A stretch of 64,000 nucleotides of DNA, from assembly GCA_020736575.1 (NCBI GenBank), contig JAGPYM010000001.1, positions 1,488,001-1,552,000 on the forward strand, read 5' to 3'. Under the pieces are notes generated by a model. The model did no database searches. It had not been told where the DNA came from and saw nothing but the letters and a program-made list of their open reading frames with translations. Both the position numbers and the translations under genes were made by a program. Positions 1 to 11,016 of the stretch are shown piece by piece. Every line of letters starts with the position of its first letter. The stretch's first letter is position 1. This stretch comes from Thelonectria olida. Taxonomy: Eukaryota > Ascomycota > Sordariomycetes > Hypocreales > Nectriaceae.

Positions 1-934
1 TGCGCGGAAAGGGGGGTGGTGACTCTATGTGGTAAGCATTTGATCACCTCTTTCGCCTGACGGGATGAATGGTTCCATAGACTTGCCAACGTGGCAATGG
101 CTCGAGCATTCCTTCAACAGCCCCAAATCCAATTACCAGGGACATGGTTTCCAGAATGCAAGTTGGGATGATGGAATGCGACGGGGCCAGGTGAAATGCG
201 GCTGCAGACCGAGATATTAAGAAGAGAGTATCGTTCATTGTAGTGAGTATAGGGTAACGGTTTTCGCGATGATATTCCAAATTCCATTTCGGCCGAGTAT
301 TCTTCAGGCCTGAGTTGACACATTGAGCATCTTTTCAAGCTTACGTGGTAATTATGGCAGTTCATTAAACTTCCTTGCACCACTGCACATCATTGCACGG
401 GAACTATGCAAACGTGCTGCATGTCAGACACCGTCTTTTCAAAGACCGTGGATACGATAATTCGCAATCTGCCCTGCGTCCGCGATGGAGTTTGTCCCCA
501 TGCTCCACTAAGGTGAACGTGCTTCCTCGATCAGCACGGTCCTAGGGAGAGTTCGCGGCGTGCGAGGGTTGTTTTCTCACCACCCACCCCCCCCCCCCCC
601 CCTCTCTGAGGAAACAAACACACGCGACAAAACAAACATACAGACGTATGTATATTTATCTGTCATATATCCCCACCCATACTCTTATGAATTTCCCATT
701 TTATGATCTCTCACTTATTCAGTATTTTGTACTTGTGCCTTGCCCTTTCACCTGGACATACTCCGGGTCCCTACTTGCTAACGTAGACTGTGGCGCAGGA
801 CCTGTACGTAGCCTGGCAAGCCACACCAAGCCACAGGCGGGACGGCACACCTTGGGCCCCTCATGATTCACTGCTGTGAAAGCTCCCTTGCAACAAAATA
901 AACAAAGCGAGCTCTTTGCACCGCCGCCTTCACA
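1..934. other. Left edge, no gene supported
   Basis: No open frame here has an ATG start together with recognisable protein features. A run of about 16 C residues lies at 587-602. The last part is presumably the promoter and leader of the cyclophilin gene starting at 935. A gene whose body lies left of the window cannot be excluded. Confidence 0.5.
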
Positions 935-1507
935 ATGTCTATCACCTTGCACACGTCGCTCGGCGACATCAAGGTCGAGATATTCTGTGAGAGTGTACCC
1001 AAAACCGCAGAGGTACGGCCGCACCCCCGTACCCGTTCATTACAGTCCCGTCACCACTTGCGTGCTAACTTTCTTCTCCAGAACTTCATTGCCCTCTGCG
1101 CGTCAGGCTACTACGACCAATCCCCATTCCACCGCCTGATCCCCAAGTTCATGGTCCAAACCGGCGCGCCTGCCGCGCCATCCCCCCCCGAAAACCCCAA
1201 AGGCGGACGAAGCATTTGGGGTGGCACGTTTGACGATGAGATTCGCCCTGCCCTTCGACACAGCGGACGCGGCATCTTGTCAATGGCCAACAAGGGAGCT
1301 AGCACGAATGGGTCGCAATTCTTCATCACCTTCGACAAGGCACCGCATCTCGACGGCTTGAACACCGTGTTCGGCAAGGTCATCGGCGACGAGGGCCTAG
1401 CCACCTTGGCCAAGATGGAAGCTGTCGAGGTGGACAAGAAGAATCGACCCAAGGAACCCTTTAGGATCGAGAAAGTGACGATCCATGCGAATCCGCTCGC
1501 GGGCTGA
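935..1507 (+). CDS. cyp10: Peptidyl-prolyl cis-trans isomerase, PPIL3/cyp10-type cyclophilin
   Basis: Small cyclophilin of the PPIL3 class, a family found in spliceosomes and catalysing prolyl cis-trans isomerisation. Two exons: 935-1012 and 1082-1507, giving 167 residues. The intron (1013-1081, GT-AG) is 69 nt, a multiple of three, and contains no in-frame stop, so unspliced RNA would still be open. After splicing the N-terminus reads continuously as in human PPIL3 (PKTAE joined to NFIALCASGYY). Visible family features are FHRLIPKFMVQTG, the NGSQFFITFDKAPHLDG core and the C-terminal ITIHANP-like end (VTIHANPLAG). The loop after QTG is longer than in animal PPIL3 and proline-rich, which I believe is usual in filamentous fungi. 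Start chosen at the first ATG, which gives the conserved MSITLHTSLGDIKVE start. Confidence 0.93.
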   Translation: MSITLHTSLGDIKVEIFCESVPKTAEVRPHPRTRSLQSRHHLRANFLLQNFIALCASGYYDQSPFHRLIPKFMVQTGAPAAPSPPENPKGGRSIWGGTFDDEIRPALRHSGRGILSMANKGASTNGSQFFITFDKAPHLDGLNTVFGKVIGDEGLATLAKMEAVEVDKKNRPKEPFRIEKVTIHANPLAG

Positions 1508-3541
1508 TGCAAGACAACGACAACTGTTAAACTGCGGAAAGCACTTTGACCGTGCTCTCGAGGTCACTGTGAAATTGGAGGCTCGTAAAGCACATACGAG
1601 AATTTTCCTCCCCCCAGGCTGTTCCGCAATCCATTCGGACAACCCAGGCTGGGATATTATTACCTACTTCATCCTTATTCGTTACTACGCAACACAGCAT
1701 ACCCTCGACCACCTCTTAACGAACCAAGGTGAGATCACCTGGCACGGGACTCAGGAGAGAACTCCAGGAGCCCAAAGGTAGGAGAAAGCTCCGTCAAATG
1801 CTTCTCGCCGGTCTTAGGTTGTCCAATTCTTCTTGTTTCATGCATGGCGAGGAAGATACGTCTAGCCGAAGGTGGTGTGCCAGCCATGGAGCTGCCAGTT
1901 ACCGGTCGACAAACTGGCAGATTTATTATTCAAATTTCTATCCATTACAGTGTACAACTGTCCACCTCGACTCAATTTCTTGCTCGGCGCAGGTAGTCTC
2001 ACCTCTGAGCCTTTCTACCTATATCAAATGTGAACCTGCTCATTCTGCTGAGCTGTCCCCCATACTGGCCACATTTCGCGCCATCTGTTACGACCACCAA
2101 CAAGCCTTCCACATGGCGAATGACCGGATATCGACTCTTCTGGCGGTGGGGACACTGTCGCCGAACTACTCGAAGCAAATCTTGGCAATTCTGCTTTGGA
2201 GCCAGTGGCCACTATTTTGTTTGAGGAGAAGAGGAAATAGCCATGTTGCTCGAGGACAGGAAGGGGCTTTCTTCCAGACAGGCATCCACCCGCTTCGTGG
2301 AGTGTTGGATCTACGCGTTTTCATCGACGAGAAACGACCATGACTACGCCACGACCCTTTGCTCCTCCTGTTCCTTCAAACGATCATTCGTTATGGCTTC
2401 AACAGGTGTTGCTCCACGCAAAAAGCTACTGACGCAAACATCTCTGCGGAAATCTCCCGGTAGCTGTCTATTGACATTGTGCGGGCCAACGACATCGATA
2501 CAGCATACTGCCATTTAGGTGTGATGTTGCATTGCTCTGATGGCTGCTATTAGCACCCGCTAATGTCTCCACCAACTTCTGGCAATGGTTCTCCCACGAG
2601 GGCTGCGACTTATCCAGAAAGGCAGTGTGAACCCAAGCCCGTGGCCATAGAGCATTGAGGCTACTACGGAGGTTCTCAGCTTTGCTAGACTTCCCCGACT
2701 CGACACTACGGCTGAGAGGTCTTGCCATAATGAGTCGCCGATCCTTGTGTACTTGCGATAAACGGATTTACCCAAGAGTCGGGAGTTCGTTCAGTAGCCA
2801 ACATCCGATGGAACCTCCCACTGGAGTATGAGTATGTCTCACCACGGCTCATTCCCCATGACGCCTGGGTTGGAGATGAAGCAAGCGTGATGGAATTCCC
2901 TGTTTAGTTCCGCTACTGACAGCTATACTAAACAAGAAGAGGTGCAGCTGTGCGCAGTGGCTCTAGTCTACATACAGAGTAGCATTGCGAACGACATTCA
3001 GCGATACCCTCCCGGTGTTCTGCACTTGAAGAAGTACCTTAAGCCCAACGCAGCGTTTCGGACATGAATGAGAACCGTGCCGTCGTCCGACTCAAGAATA
3101 GCTTTGATGACAGCGGCAGGGGCGTTATGGAACAGAGAACTGGAGAGGATGGAAGACAAGCATGACACCACACCATCTTTCGCATACTGGCCACAACCAA
3201 TCCTACATGACAAACCTTTATTTTGTGGGTTGTTTATTTGCATGGATTCCTCCTTCAGCTTTTGCGACCATCCACTGCTAAGAGCCAACACATGCTGTGC
3301 AGATCCACAACGGGGCATTCGTTGGGGATGGTGTCAAATAGTTTGACAATAGTTCGCCCACGATTGAGCCCTCTTCGGGCTTGGCATCAGGGGTCTTGAT
3401 CCTGTTCAACGCCATATACGGATTCCCCATGTTTGCCTTTGCGACGAGACGAGCATGGGGGGATTATTCATATAAGAGAGAATTACCACTAGTCCTGTCA
3501 ATCCACACTGAACATCGATTGAGCTTCCAGCATCACTCACA
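1508..3541. other. Gene-free stretch, 2.0 kb
   Basis: Open frames up to about 200 codons occur on both strands, but the longest has no ATG start, no recognisable domain and no codon bias like its neighbours. I see no gene. A TATA-like element (TATAAG, 3471-3476) lies 66 nt before the ATG of the next gene and is probably its promoter. Confidence 0.55.
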
Positions 3542-4571
3542 ATGCTTTCCTCTAAGGCCATCACGCTCCTCATCGCCGCTGCAGCCTCTTGGGGTGTCAG
3601 TGCTGGGCCTTGTATAGTGTCATCAGCGTCCACGTCCGCTTCATCTCTGGAAACTCCAACAACCACTCAAGACGCTTCATCTTCCATAACTCCGACAACC
3701 ACCCCGGAAAGTTCATCTCTGGAAACCCCAGCAACCACTCCAGCTGCTTCATCTCTGGAAACTCCAGCAACCACTCCAGACGCTTCATCTCCCGAAACTC
3801 CGACAACTACTCCTCTGGAAACTCCAACGGCCACTCCGGACACTTCATCTTTGGAAACACCAACACCCACATCAGACACTTCATCCCTGGAACCAATAGC
3901 CACCTCGGATACTTCATCTCTACCCCCGATAACTACCTCGGACACTTCAATACTTACGACTGCACTCCCGACTACCACTACTACCAGTACCACCACAACC
4001 ACAGAAGAGGAGCCACGTACTTCTACCTTCTACGAAATGTTCCGCCGACGTGACGACGGAGAGCCATCCGACGAACCTGTCATGTCGGCTGGCAAGGGGG
4101 TTAGCCTTGAAGATGATGCAGAACATGCCAATAACGGAGACCACTATGTGTAAGTATATGTCCCCTCTGACTCATTTTCAATCTTCTGACACATATCCCA
4201 GCCTGGTAAAAGTCACACGCGAAGATGAAGAGACACCGTCAATGGAAGAAACCATCTCTCATGAAATCGAAAACTCAGGACCCGGCGTCTTCTCATACTC
4301 TTGGGCCCTCGCCGAGCATCAAGACTTTGGTTCAGAGGGCAGCTGCTCCATCATCTCCAAGCTGGACGGGGTCGTTGTCGACACGCTCCAGTTCCACAGC
4401 GCACCGGCCTACGTGTATCATAGCCACGAGGTGGAGGTTCCCTTCGTGTCTCCCAACCCCGCCATTTCTATGGACTTCGTCTGCTCCGGAGTAGGCTTCG
4501 ACTATGCTGATGTTCTCATTGACGACGTGAACTTGGCCGTCGAGCTTCTCGGCGATGAGCTTCGACGCTGA
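3542..4571 (+). CDS. Secreted Ser/Thr-repeat protein with C-terminal CBM-like domain
   Basis: Two exons, 3542-4149 and 4202-4571 (GT-AG intron of 52 nt, phase 2), giving 325 residues. Residues 1 to about 21 form a signal peptide ending near VSAGP. Residues about 33-145 are a mucin-like repeat region built on units such as SSLETPATTPDA, expected to be heavily O-glycosylated. The C-terminal 120 residues carry no repeats and contain two cysteines (GSCS and FVCSG); the ending DVLIDDVNL resembles the last strand of CenC-like (CBM4/9-type) carbohydrate-binding folds seen in fungal cell-surface proteins. That assignment is inference from a short motif. No GPI-anchor signal is evident at the C-terminus. 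Likely role: extracellular or wall-associated binding protein. Exact function unknown. Confidence 0.78.
3640..3960 (+). repeat. Coding minisatellite, 33-36 bp units
   Basis: Degenerate tandem repeat inside the secreted-protein gene. Each unit encodes roughly SSLETP(A/T)TTP(D/A)(A/T). About nine units are visible, with unit lengths drifting toward the 3' end. Repeats of this kind in wall proteins commonly change copy number between strains. Confidence 0.8.
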
Positions 4572-5348
4572 ACGCATTATGGGTAGATGTGTGAGGAATC
4601 ATGGGGTTAATGAGACGAGGAAGCACAGCGGTGTCAAGTTTTAAACTATTTTAAACTGTATTAAACTGTATAAACTACATAGACGGGGTGTTGTAAAACA
4701 CATGAAGTTTCACTTGCCAAATTTCACGACTCAATACTCTTGTGAAGCTTGTACTGCGACCCGGACCAATAGTTCTCTACCCTCCCTCCACTGATCCCAC
4801 TCCATCATGTTCCCAAGAGATGGCGTGTTAGGCATTGGACTGTCCGACAACAACAATCACAAAGGACGAAGTACATTCACAGGTCAACAAGTTGAATTCC
4901 AACATGCAAGGTGAAAAGACGTCGCTCATGGAGAACCGAGGAAGGTGTTGATACTCAATATTCGATAGAAACCTAGCTATCATGGATAAGAAAATCCTTC
5001 CGCTCCTAATATTCGCGCTTGTTCCCAATGTCAACCAACCGGCCAATTTAACTTTTTTTTTCGTCATCTTCATGTTCTATAATCTTTAGGACCAATCCAA
5101 GTCGTATCGTGAAGCCTCGTCCATGCGCTTGCGTAATATGTAGTTATAAGTGTGTATCTTCAGCTGAAAAAGAAGAAAAAAACAGACACCAACGTTCAAT
5201 CGCCTGAGGCTCTCTCCCTAGTGAATTCAACCGAGAATTCTCGAATAAGCCCTTTGACTCGGGCAGCAGCAACCGAGGCGTTGAAGCCAAAATGAAAGAA
5301 GCCATGCCTATCGAGAGAGAAAGGCTTTGCCTCGAAGGCTGGTCCGCC
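4572..5348. other. Intergenic region between convergent genes
   Basis: Space between the stop codons of the secreted-protein gene and hsf1, about 0.78 kb. It holds the AT-rich 10-bp repeat at 4639-4678 and otherwise nothing I can assign. Both 3' UTRs must lie here. Confidence 0.6.
4639..4678. repeat. Four 10-bp TTTTAAACTA-like tandem copies
   Basis: Four adjacent decamers: TTTTAAACTA, TTTTAAACTG, TATTAAACTG, TATAAACTAC. They lie 68 nt after the stop of the secreted-protein gene, in its presumed 3' UTR or polyadenylation region. Confidence 0.75.
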
Positions 5349-7634
5349 TCAGCCCATGCGTTGTCGCTTAGTTCCGTGTGGGCTGGCATCGTACCCAATG
5401 TCCGCTCGGGGTATCTCTTCGGTACCAGCTGGGCTTGGAGTGTTGTTGTGTGCTCCTACGATGTTGTCTGGATCAGGTTTCAGGGAGTTATTGGCATGTA
5501 AGTTCTGGTTGCCGGGGTCCGTGTCGAGTGTGAAGTTGAAGTCGTTACCGTCACCATTATAGTGATGGTCATTGAAAAAGGCGTTGGTGTCCAAGAATTG
5601 GTCGAGGTCAACTGGTGGCGGATCGAAATATGCTTCATTGGCGCCTTCGCCCATGCCGGGTATATTCCCATTAGGGCTGAGAGGTCCAAGTAACGAGCTG
5701 AGTTCACTGATCTTGGCATCCTGTTCGCTTTGCAAACGTCGAAGTTGTTCCAAGTCATTCTGGTTTGTGCTGATCTGGTTCAAAGACGGAGGGGCCATGG
5801 GAGGTTGCATAATAGGAGACAGCGACGGTGGAGGGTTGTTTTCGGTGGGGACTGGAGATACAGAGGTCGTGGGCACAGCGGGAAGGTCCATGTGAGGGTG
5901 AGAGGTAGCAGGGATAGGCTTGGAGGACGAGGCGGAAGAGTTTTGGTTAGCCATAAAGTTGACCAACTGGCTTCTTTGGTCGTGGTTGAGCGTGTTGGGC
6001 GTATTAGCCACCATCTCAGCAGCTTTTGGAAGATCAAGCGTGTGAGAGTTGGTTGCGTTGTGGTCATTGATGATTTTCATCATCTGCTCGTGGGGATTCG
6101 CCTCTAGTTCTTGACGAAGACTGGGTGAAGCGGTGTCGCTTGGGGATCCGTCAACAAGCTCAGTGACATGGCCCATCTCTGGGTTGTGAATGCTGGCGGG
6201 CTGATATGAGCTGTTGCTTGCGGCCGGGTTCCTAGCTGGCTGAGAGCGGTTGTTCTGGTTTGGGATAGGTGGAAGCAACCCGCGTGCTTTCTTCTGAGGC
6301 GTCGGGAACGCCGGGGTGGGATCCATCTGAGACTGGAAGAAATCTCCAAGATCAACGATGCTACCGTGGGCACCAGACTGCTGTCCCTGGCTTGACATCA
6401 AGCTTGAGATGATATCGCTGACGTTCTGCGAGCCTCCCTGGTCCTCCAAAGTCTTTCGAAAAACGTTGGCTAGGAAGTTGAGGATGGCATTGATCGAGTT
6501 TTGATGTCGATCATGCTGGGACTGAAACATGAGAGCCTGGGCATAGAGTTCGTTGTTGGTCCGTTGGAGCCGGTTGATGGTGTTAAGAATCAACTTTTGC
6601 TGTTCACGGATCTTGTTCACCTCTTCTCGAATGAGCAGCATCTCTTTTTTGGCCAATGGCTGAGTTTCGGCAGCCGGGAGGGATCTACCTGTCGGGACAT
6701 TAGAAGCGGCCAGCCCTTGGGTCAGCGATTCTTCCTGTCCGACTTCTTCCTCGCTGTCGTTTTCCCCCTCGGCATTCTTTCCACCCTTCTTGGCCTTGCT
6801 GCCACTCTTTGGCTTGTTGATCAACCACAGCAGGTTCGGATGCCCTCGTCTGAAGTATGGGTTGGAGTATTCACTGGGACTCTTGTTCTTCCGCTCACTT
6901 GCTCTCATTGAGTTGTCTGAAAGGCCAACTCTTTTGTGGAATCCGTACATGTTCAGCTGTCGTACGAAAGAAGCGTAGTTGTTGTGCTTGAATAACTCGG
7001 GAATCAACGTCTTGGCAAACTCATCTTCATCTAGGACAATGAAAGAGTCCCCTTTCTCTGACCATCGAATGAGGTCTTCATTCTTACACTCTTCGAGGAA
7101 GCTATGGGCATGTTAGTGTACGTCGGAGAAAAACGTGATGGAGACGACTTGCCTGCTTAGTTTCTGTACGAACGGTGGTATCTGTTTGCGCTTTGCTTGC
7201 GCGTCCCTTTTTGCTTTTTGCGCCTGCTCCTCCAGCGACTCTATATTTTCTTGTGTTGACATGGTTTCAGACCCGTTTTGTTGGAGAAGAGCGTTTTCAT
7301 CTCCTACGAAGTTCGTCCACACGTCTCCTGAGGGATCGAAGGCGGCTCGTGGATTCGTAGGCACGAGAGCTTGGTTGATCTGTCGACGAGCGAGGGAGTT
7401 GGAAGGAGCTTGGACCGTTTGGGGATACTGAGGCTGGGCAGGGACGAGGCCAAATGAGTTGCCAGTATGGCCCGTCCCGTCGACGAAACCGGTGCCATCA
7501 CTCATCCCATTCCATCGCATCATCTGGTCCCCAGTCCCAGCCCCTGTGGCGTAAGGTCGCTGCATTTGTTGCTGGATCGGCACGATGGGCGCTGCGCCAG
7601 GAGCTGCTCGTTTTCTGGAGTTTGGTGCCGACAT
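5349..7634 (-). CDS. hsf1: Heat shock transcription factor Hsf1
   Basis: Trimeric regulator of the heat-shock and proteostasis response, acting in the nucleus on heat shock elements. Two exons on the minus strand, 7634-7153 and 7101-5349, giving 744 residues. The 51-nt intron begins with GC (GCAAGT) and ends TAG; joining there gives KLSSFLEECKNEDLIRWS, the expected HSF helix, so a GC-AG intron is the best reading. The DNA-binding domain spans about residues 150-260, with FVRQLNMYGFHKR (recognition helix region) and the fungal-type NPYFRRGHPNLLWLI. A heptad-rich trimerisation coiled coil follows at about 304-382. The remaining C-terminal half is low-complexity and rich in Pro, Ser, Asn and Gln, with acidic and aromatic patches typical of activation domains. 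Start at the only ATG giving the common fungal MSAPNSRKRAAPG start. Confidence 0.94.
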
Positions 7635-9378
7635 GGGTAAGGATGTTTGGATGGTGAAGTTGTCCTTTTACCAGGCTGCGAGAGACGGTTGAAAGTGGGT
7701 AGGCTCGGTGCCAATGCCTGATGTCTTTTTCCGATTTCGGCGGTTGCGATGGGACTTGTTGCCTTGCGAGGTGCCTGCCTCGTTAGATTCGACTGGGCGA
7801 ACTGGACCTTGATTCTCGGCGAGGCGCCGAAAGTTGTATGGTCAAGAAGCTAATGAGGCTGAGGAGGTCGGGGGACGATAAATCGATTGTCGGTCGCGGC
7901 GGCAGTAAGTATGCTCCTGGGCAGTCGTCAAGGTGTCTTCGAGCTGTATTTTTTTTTTTTTTTTTTCGCGCGCGCGTAAGTCGTTGGAAGGCTATTCGGT
8001 GAGCGACGGATGAGACGTTGAAAGTCTTCGCTAGGAGATTGGTAGGATCGCGCGGAAGCAGAGGAGGCTGAGAAAATGGTCGTAACGCGAAGGAGGCGAC
8101 GAACTATGTAAGAATCTCGAATCGCGTAAAAAAGAGAGGCCCAGGACGCCGAGGCGACGAGGCTGGCGAGCAATGCTCGCGTTTGGATTGCGCGAAGCGG
8201 TTTGGGCTCCTCGGCGCACAATCAAGTCCTTGAGCGGCCGGCGGTTACCGCGGATGGTATTAAGCGTGGTACGGACCGTTGGTGGCAGGGCCCATTCTGT
8301 TGCGCGGGATTGCGGTAGGTAAGGCGACGAGCAATACAAACCTCGAGGTACTCGGCGATGACGATGCCGTGCGATAGGGTTGAAATTCGGTGATGATGAT
8401 AGTTCAAACGTTCGTAGCCTGAGGCCTGAGGATGGCCCGCCCGGAGCGGTTGATCAATTGTCAAATCCTTCCCAGCCAATCACGGCCTTGGGATACACGA
8501 AGCTACGAGGTGTGGAGCCTGCACGTGATGATAAGTTGCTCAGATAACGAAGCTCAACACGCCCAAGTTTTCTACTACGTACGTGAGTTCACGATGGATC
8601 CCCACTATCTACGCGGTACCTTACTTGAGGAATGCATGCCTAAGGCAGGCAACTTAAATGAAGGTTCCAACTGAGGTGGTGTTGTATTCATCAATATAAA
8701 AGTACCTAGTCTACTTGTCATGAAGACAATGACAACGTTTACGAGGAGGATTCTCACGTCTGAATGAGTAAACGATTAGATGTCTCGCCCCCTATTTTTT
8801 TGGCTGTTCATAACGAAAACGCACGCTTTATGAAACTTTGTACCGAGTACACTAACTACGGTATTGAAGGCCTCATAAACTAACTTCCGAGTAATAACAT
8901 CTGAGTTGAATCGAGTACGATTACCATGACCAAATCACACCATCACGAGTATGAGAAGAGTCGTGGGAACGCTCGCAAGTTCAGAGGTACGCCACCAAAC
9001 TCACTCGCTTAAAGAAACGCCATGTAACACATGATATATGGAATCAGAGGCCGTCTCGGGTCAAGAGCCCTCCAGTTGCCTTCACAACGCAATGAACATG
9101 GAGGCCTCTTTCCCCTCGATTGCCTCCGACCTTGAGTTGATGGGTGCCCACCAAAAGTCAAAGTGAACCCAGACGTGTTTTATCAAATCGTCTACGGTAA
9201 GGCACGCTCCAAGAGTCGAGTGGAACGCGGATCCCTTCAAAAGATGTTCGGAATGATGGATGTATTGGTTGCGCCGACACTGGAGCAACATGCAGCGGTT
9301 TCTCGGGCCTCTTTACCATTCTGACGGTTGTACTGCAAACACAGAGATCTCGAGTTGCAAAATCGGTCGTTCTGTCCA
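7635..9378. other. hsf1 upstream region and cwc27 3' region
   Basis: 1.7 kb without a supported gene. It contains the 5' leader and promoter of hsf1 (read leftward) and the 3' UTR of cwc27. A T18 tract (7949-7966) abuts five CG dinucleotides (7967-7976). No canonical nGAAnnTTCn heat shock element was noticed by eye. Confidence 0.5.
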
Positions 9379-11016
9379 TTATTTTGCACCTCTTCCTCCG
9401 AGCGACGCTGCTCTAGCCAACTGGGCATTCTTTGCCTGGTCGCGGGCTTGGTCCCATGCCCTCCCCGACTTTCCTTGTTTGGCGTCTCTCCTCGCCCGCT
9501 TCTCGTCCTTCATCGTTTGCGCCTTTTCACGCGGATCGATAACCACCAGCTCCTCTTCAGCCTTCTTACGGTTGGTCAGGTCCTTGCCTAGCCTGTCCGC
9601 TGCGAAGCTGAGGGAATGGGACATCCACCCTTCATCGTCGCTCTCCTCGTTTTCTTGTTTGTCCCACGAGGTACAGCTCTGACAGTTTGCGATGAAGTGC
9701 AAGTCGCAGAGACTGGCCTCTTCATCTGCCCCTTGCGCGTCGTTGGTTGTCTCTCCGTCCTGTGCCGTGGACACTGTAACGTCCTTTTCTGAAGGCGCCT
9801 TTTCGAGCTTCGACTGGAATGCCTTCAACATGTGAAGAGTTTTTTGATCTTGTGTGGCTGTTGAGTTGACGGCGCCCGGCCGCCGTTTGCGACCTCTCAT
9901 GGAGGTTTCTGGGATCATCAACTCAATGGCGGATTTCTTTTGTTCCTTCTCTGGTTCGGTGTGAATTGTCCGCCTCATTGACGCTTTCAGTGCCGCGATC
10001 TCTTCATTTGCTTTTTCGAGCGCTGTTTTCTTGGGCGCTTCTGGCTCTGGTGACAGATCCTCGGTCCTTTGCCGGGGAGGGGGACTGGGGTCCTTTTCTG
10101 GACGGGACTGGCTTGTTGACTTCTCCTTATCCTCCTCGTCCGGCTGTAGTGGTGTAGTCTTAGGCCGAGATTCGGCTTTCCTCTTTCCTTTTTGCTTAGG
10201 TTCTTTTGGCTTCTGTTGCGCTTCCTCCTCCGGGTCGTCCATGACCAGTCTGGTGTCGAACTTTGCCTTCTTGAAAACTGGCACATCGTCGTCTCCCTCA
10301 TCATCCCCAAAGCTCAGAAGCTGCTTGCCCCCTTTACGCTTCTTCTTCTTATCCTTTGGGACGGAAGACTTGCTGGGCGCTTGCGCGGCAACCCGCGACC
10401 GTTTTTTCATGTCCTCGAAAGGGTTGACCAAAATCTCGATTCTCTCAATCTTGACAGGATAGCTAGGTCGTTCTGTAGCCGCGTCGACTTCAGCCTCGCC
10501 CATTTTGGCCAAATTATAGATGGTATCGCCTGCGCTAGCGATTCGTCCGAACATGGTGTTCTTGCCATTCAACTCTTCGGCCTTGTCAAGCGTGAAGAAG
10601 AACTGGCTGCCGTTCGTGTCGGGCCGGGATTCGTTTGCCATGGCCAGCAGGCCGCGACGGTTGAACTTGAGTCGCGAGTGGAATTCATCTTTGAAGTTGA
10701 TCCCTGTTGGTCCTGCGTTCCTTCCATGACGCTGGTCCATGGGCCACGGGTCAAAGTCGCCGCTGAAGGCTCCTCCATCGTAGATTGACTCTCCTCCGTT
10801 CCCTGTCCCAGTAGGGTCGCCGCCTTGCAGGATGAAACCCGATACTAATCGATGGAAGATGGTGTTGTCATAGTAGCCATCGAGGGCCAATTGGAGGAAG
10901 TTTCGACATGTTAACGGGGTCTGTTTTGCGAAGAGTTCGACCGAAAGCTCGCCTCGTGTCGTGTGCAGAATGGCCGATGCCGTCGGTTGGGGCTCGAGAT
11001 TATAGATCGCGGACAT
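9379..11016 (-). CDS. cwc27: Spliceosomal cyclophilin-like protein CWC27
   Basis: Single-exon gene of 545 residues. The N-terminal cyclophilin fold (about residues 12-205) contains FHRLVSGFILQGGDPTGTG, NFKDEFHSRLKFNRRG and NGSQFFFTLDKAEELNGKNT. At the position of the active-site tryptophan of CypA there is Glu (KAEELNG), the same change as in human CWC27, so prolyl isomerase activity is probably absent. A 25-residue insertion relative to human CWC27 (around FDPWPMDQRHG) sits before NFKDEF. The C-terminal two thirds is charged and low complexity with a coiled segment, as expected for a protein that binds CWC22/Bact-stage spliceosomes. The start is the ATG at 11016. It lies tail-to-head upstream of hsf1. 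Confidence 0.93.
   Translation of the reverse strand: MSAIYNLEPQPTASAILHTTRGELSVELFAKQTPLTCRNFLQLALDGYYDNTIFHRLVSGFILQGGDPTGTGNGGESIYDGGAFSGDFDPWPMDQRHGRNAGPTGINFKDEFHSRLKFNRRGLLAMANESRPDTNGSQFFFTLDKAEELNGKNTMFGRIASAGDTIYNLAKMGEAEVDAATERPSYPVKIERIEILVNPFEDMKKRSRVAAQAPSKSSVPKDKKKKRKGGKQLLSFGDDEGDDDVPVFKKAKFDTRLVMDDPEEEAQQKPKEPKQKGKRKAESRPKTTPLQPDEEDKEKSTSQSRPEKDPSPPPRQRTEDLSPEPEAPKKTALEKANEEIAALKASMRRTIHTEPEKEQKKSAIELMIPETSMRGRKRRPGAVNSTATQDQKTLHMLKAFQSKLEKAPSEKDVTVSTAQDGETTNDAQGADEEASLCDLHFIANCQSCTSWDKQENEESDDEGWMSHSLSFAADRLGKDLTNRKKAEEELVVIDPREKAQTMKDEKRARRDAKQGKSGRAWDQARDQAKNAQLARAASLGGRGAK

Noticed and set aside
1156..1206. Long Pro-rich loop after QTG in the PPIL3-type cyclophilin as a novelty
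   Set aside because: As far as I recall this loop occurs in other filamentous fungal members, so it is a lineage trait.
1729..2343. 204-codon frame on the plus strand
   Set aside because: No ATG at its start, no domain, and composition like noncoding DNA.
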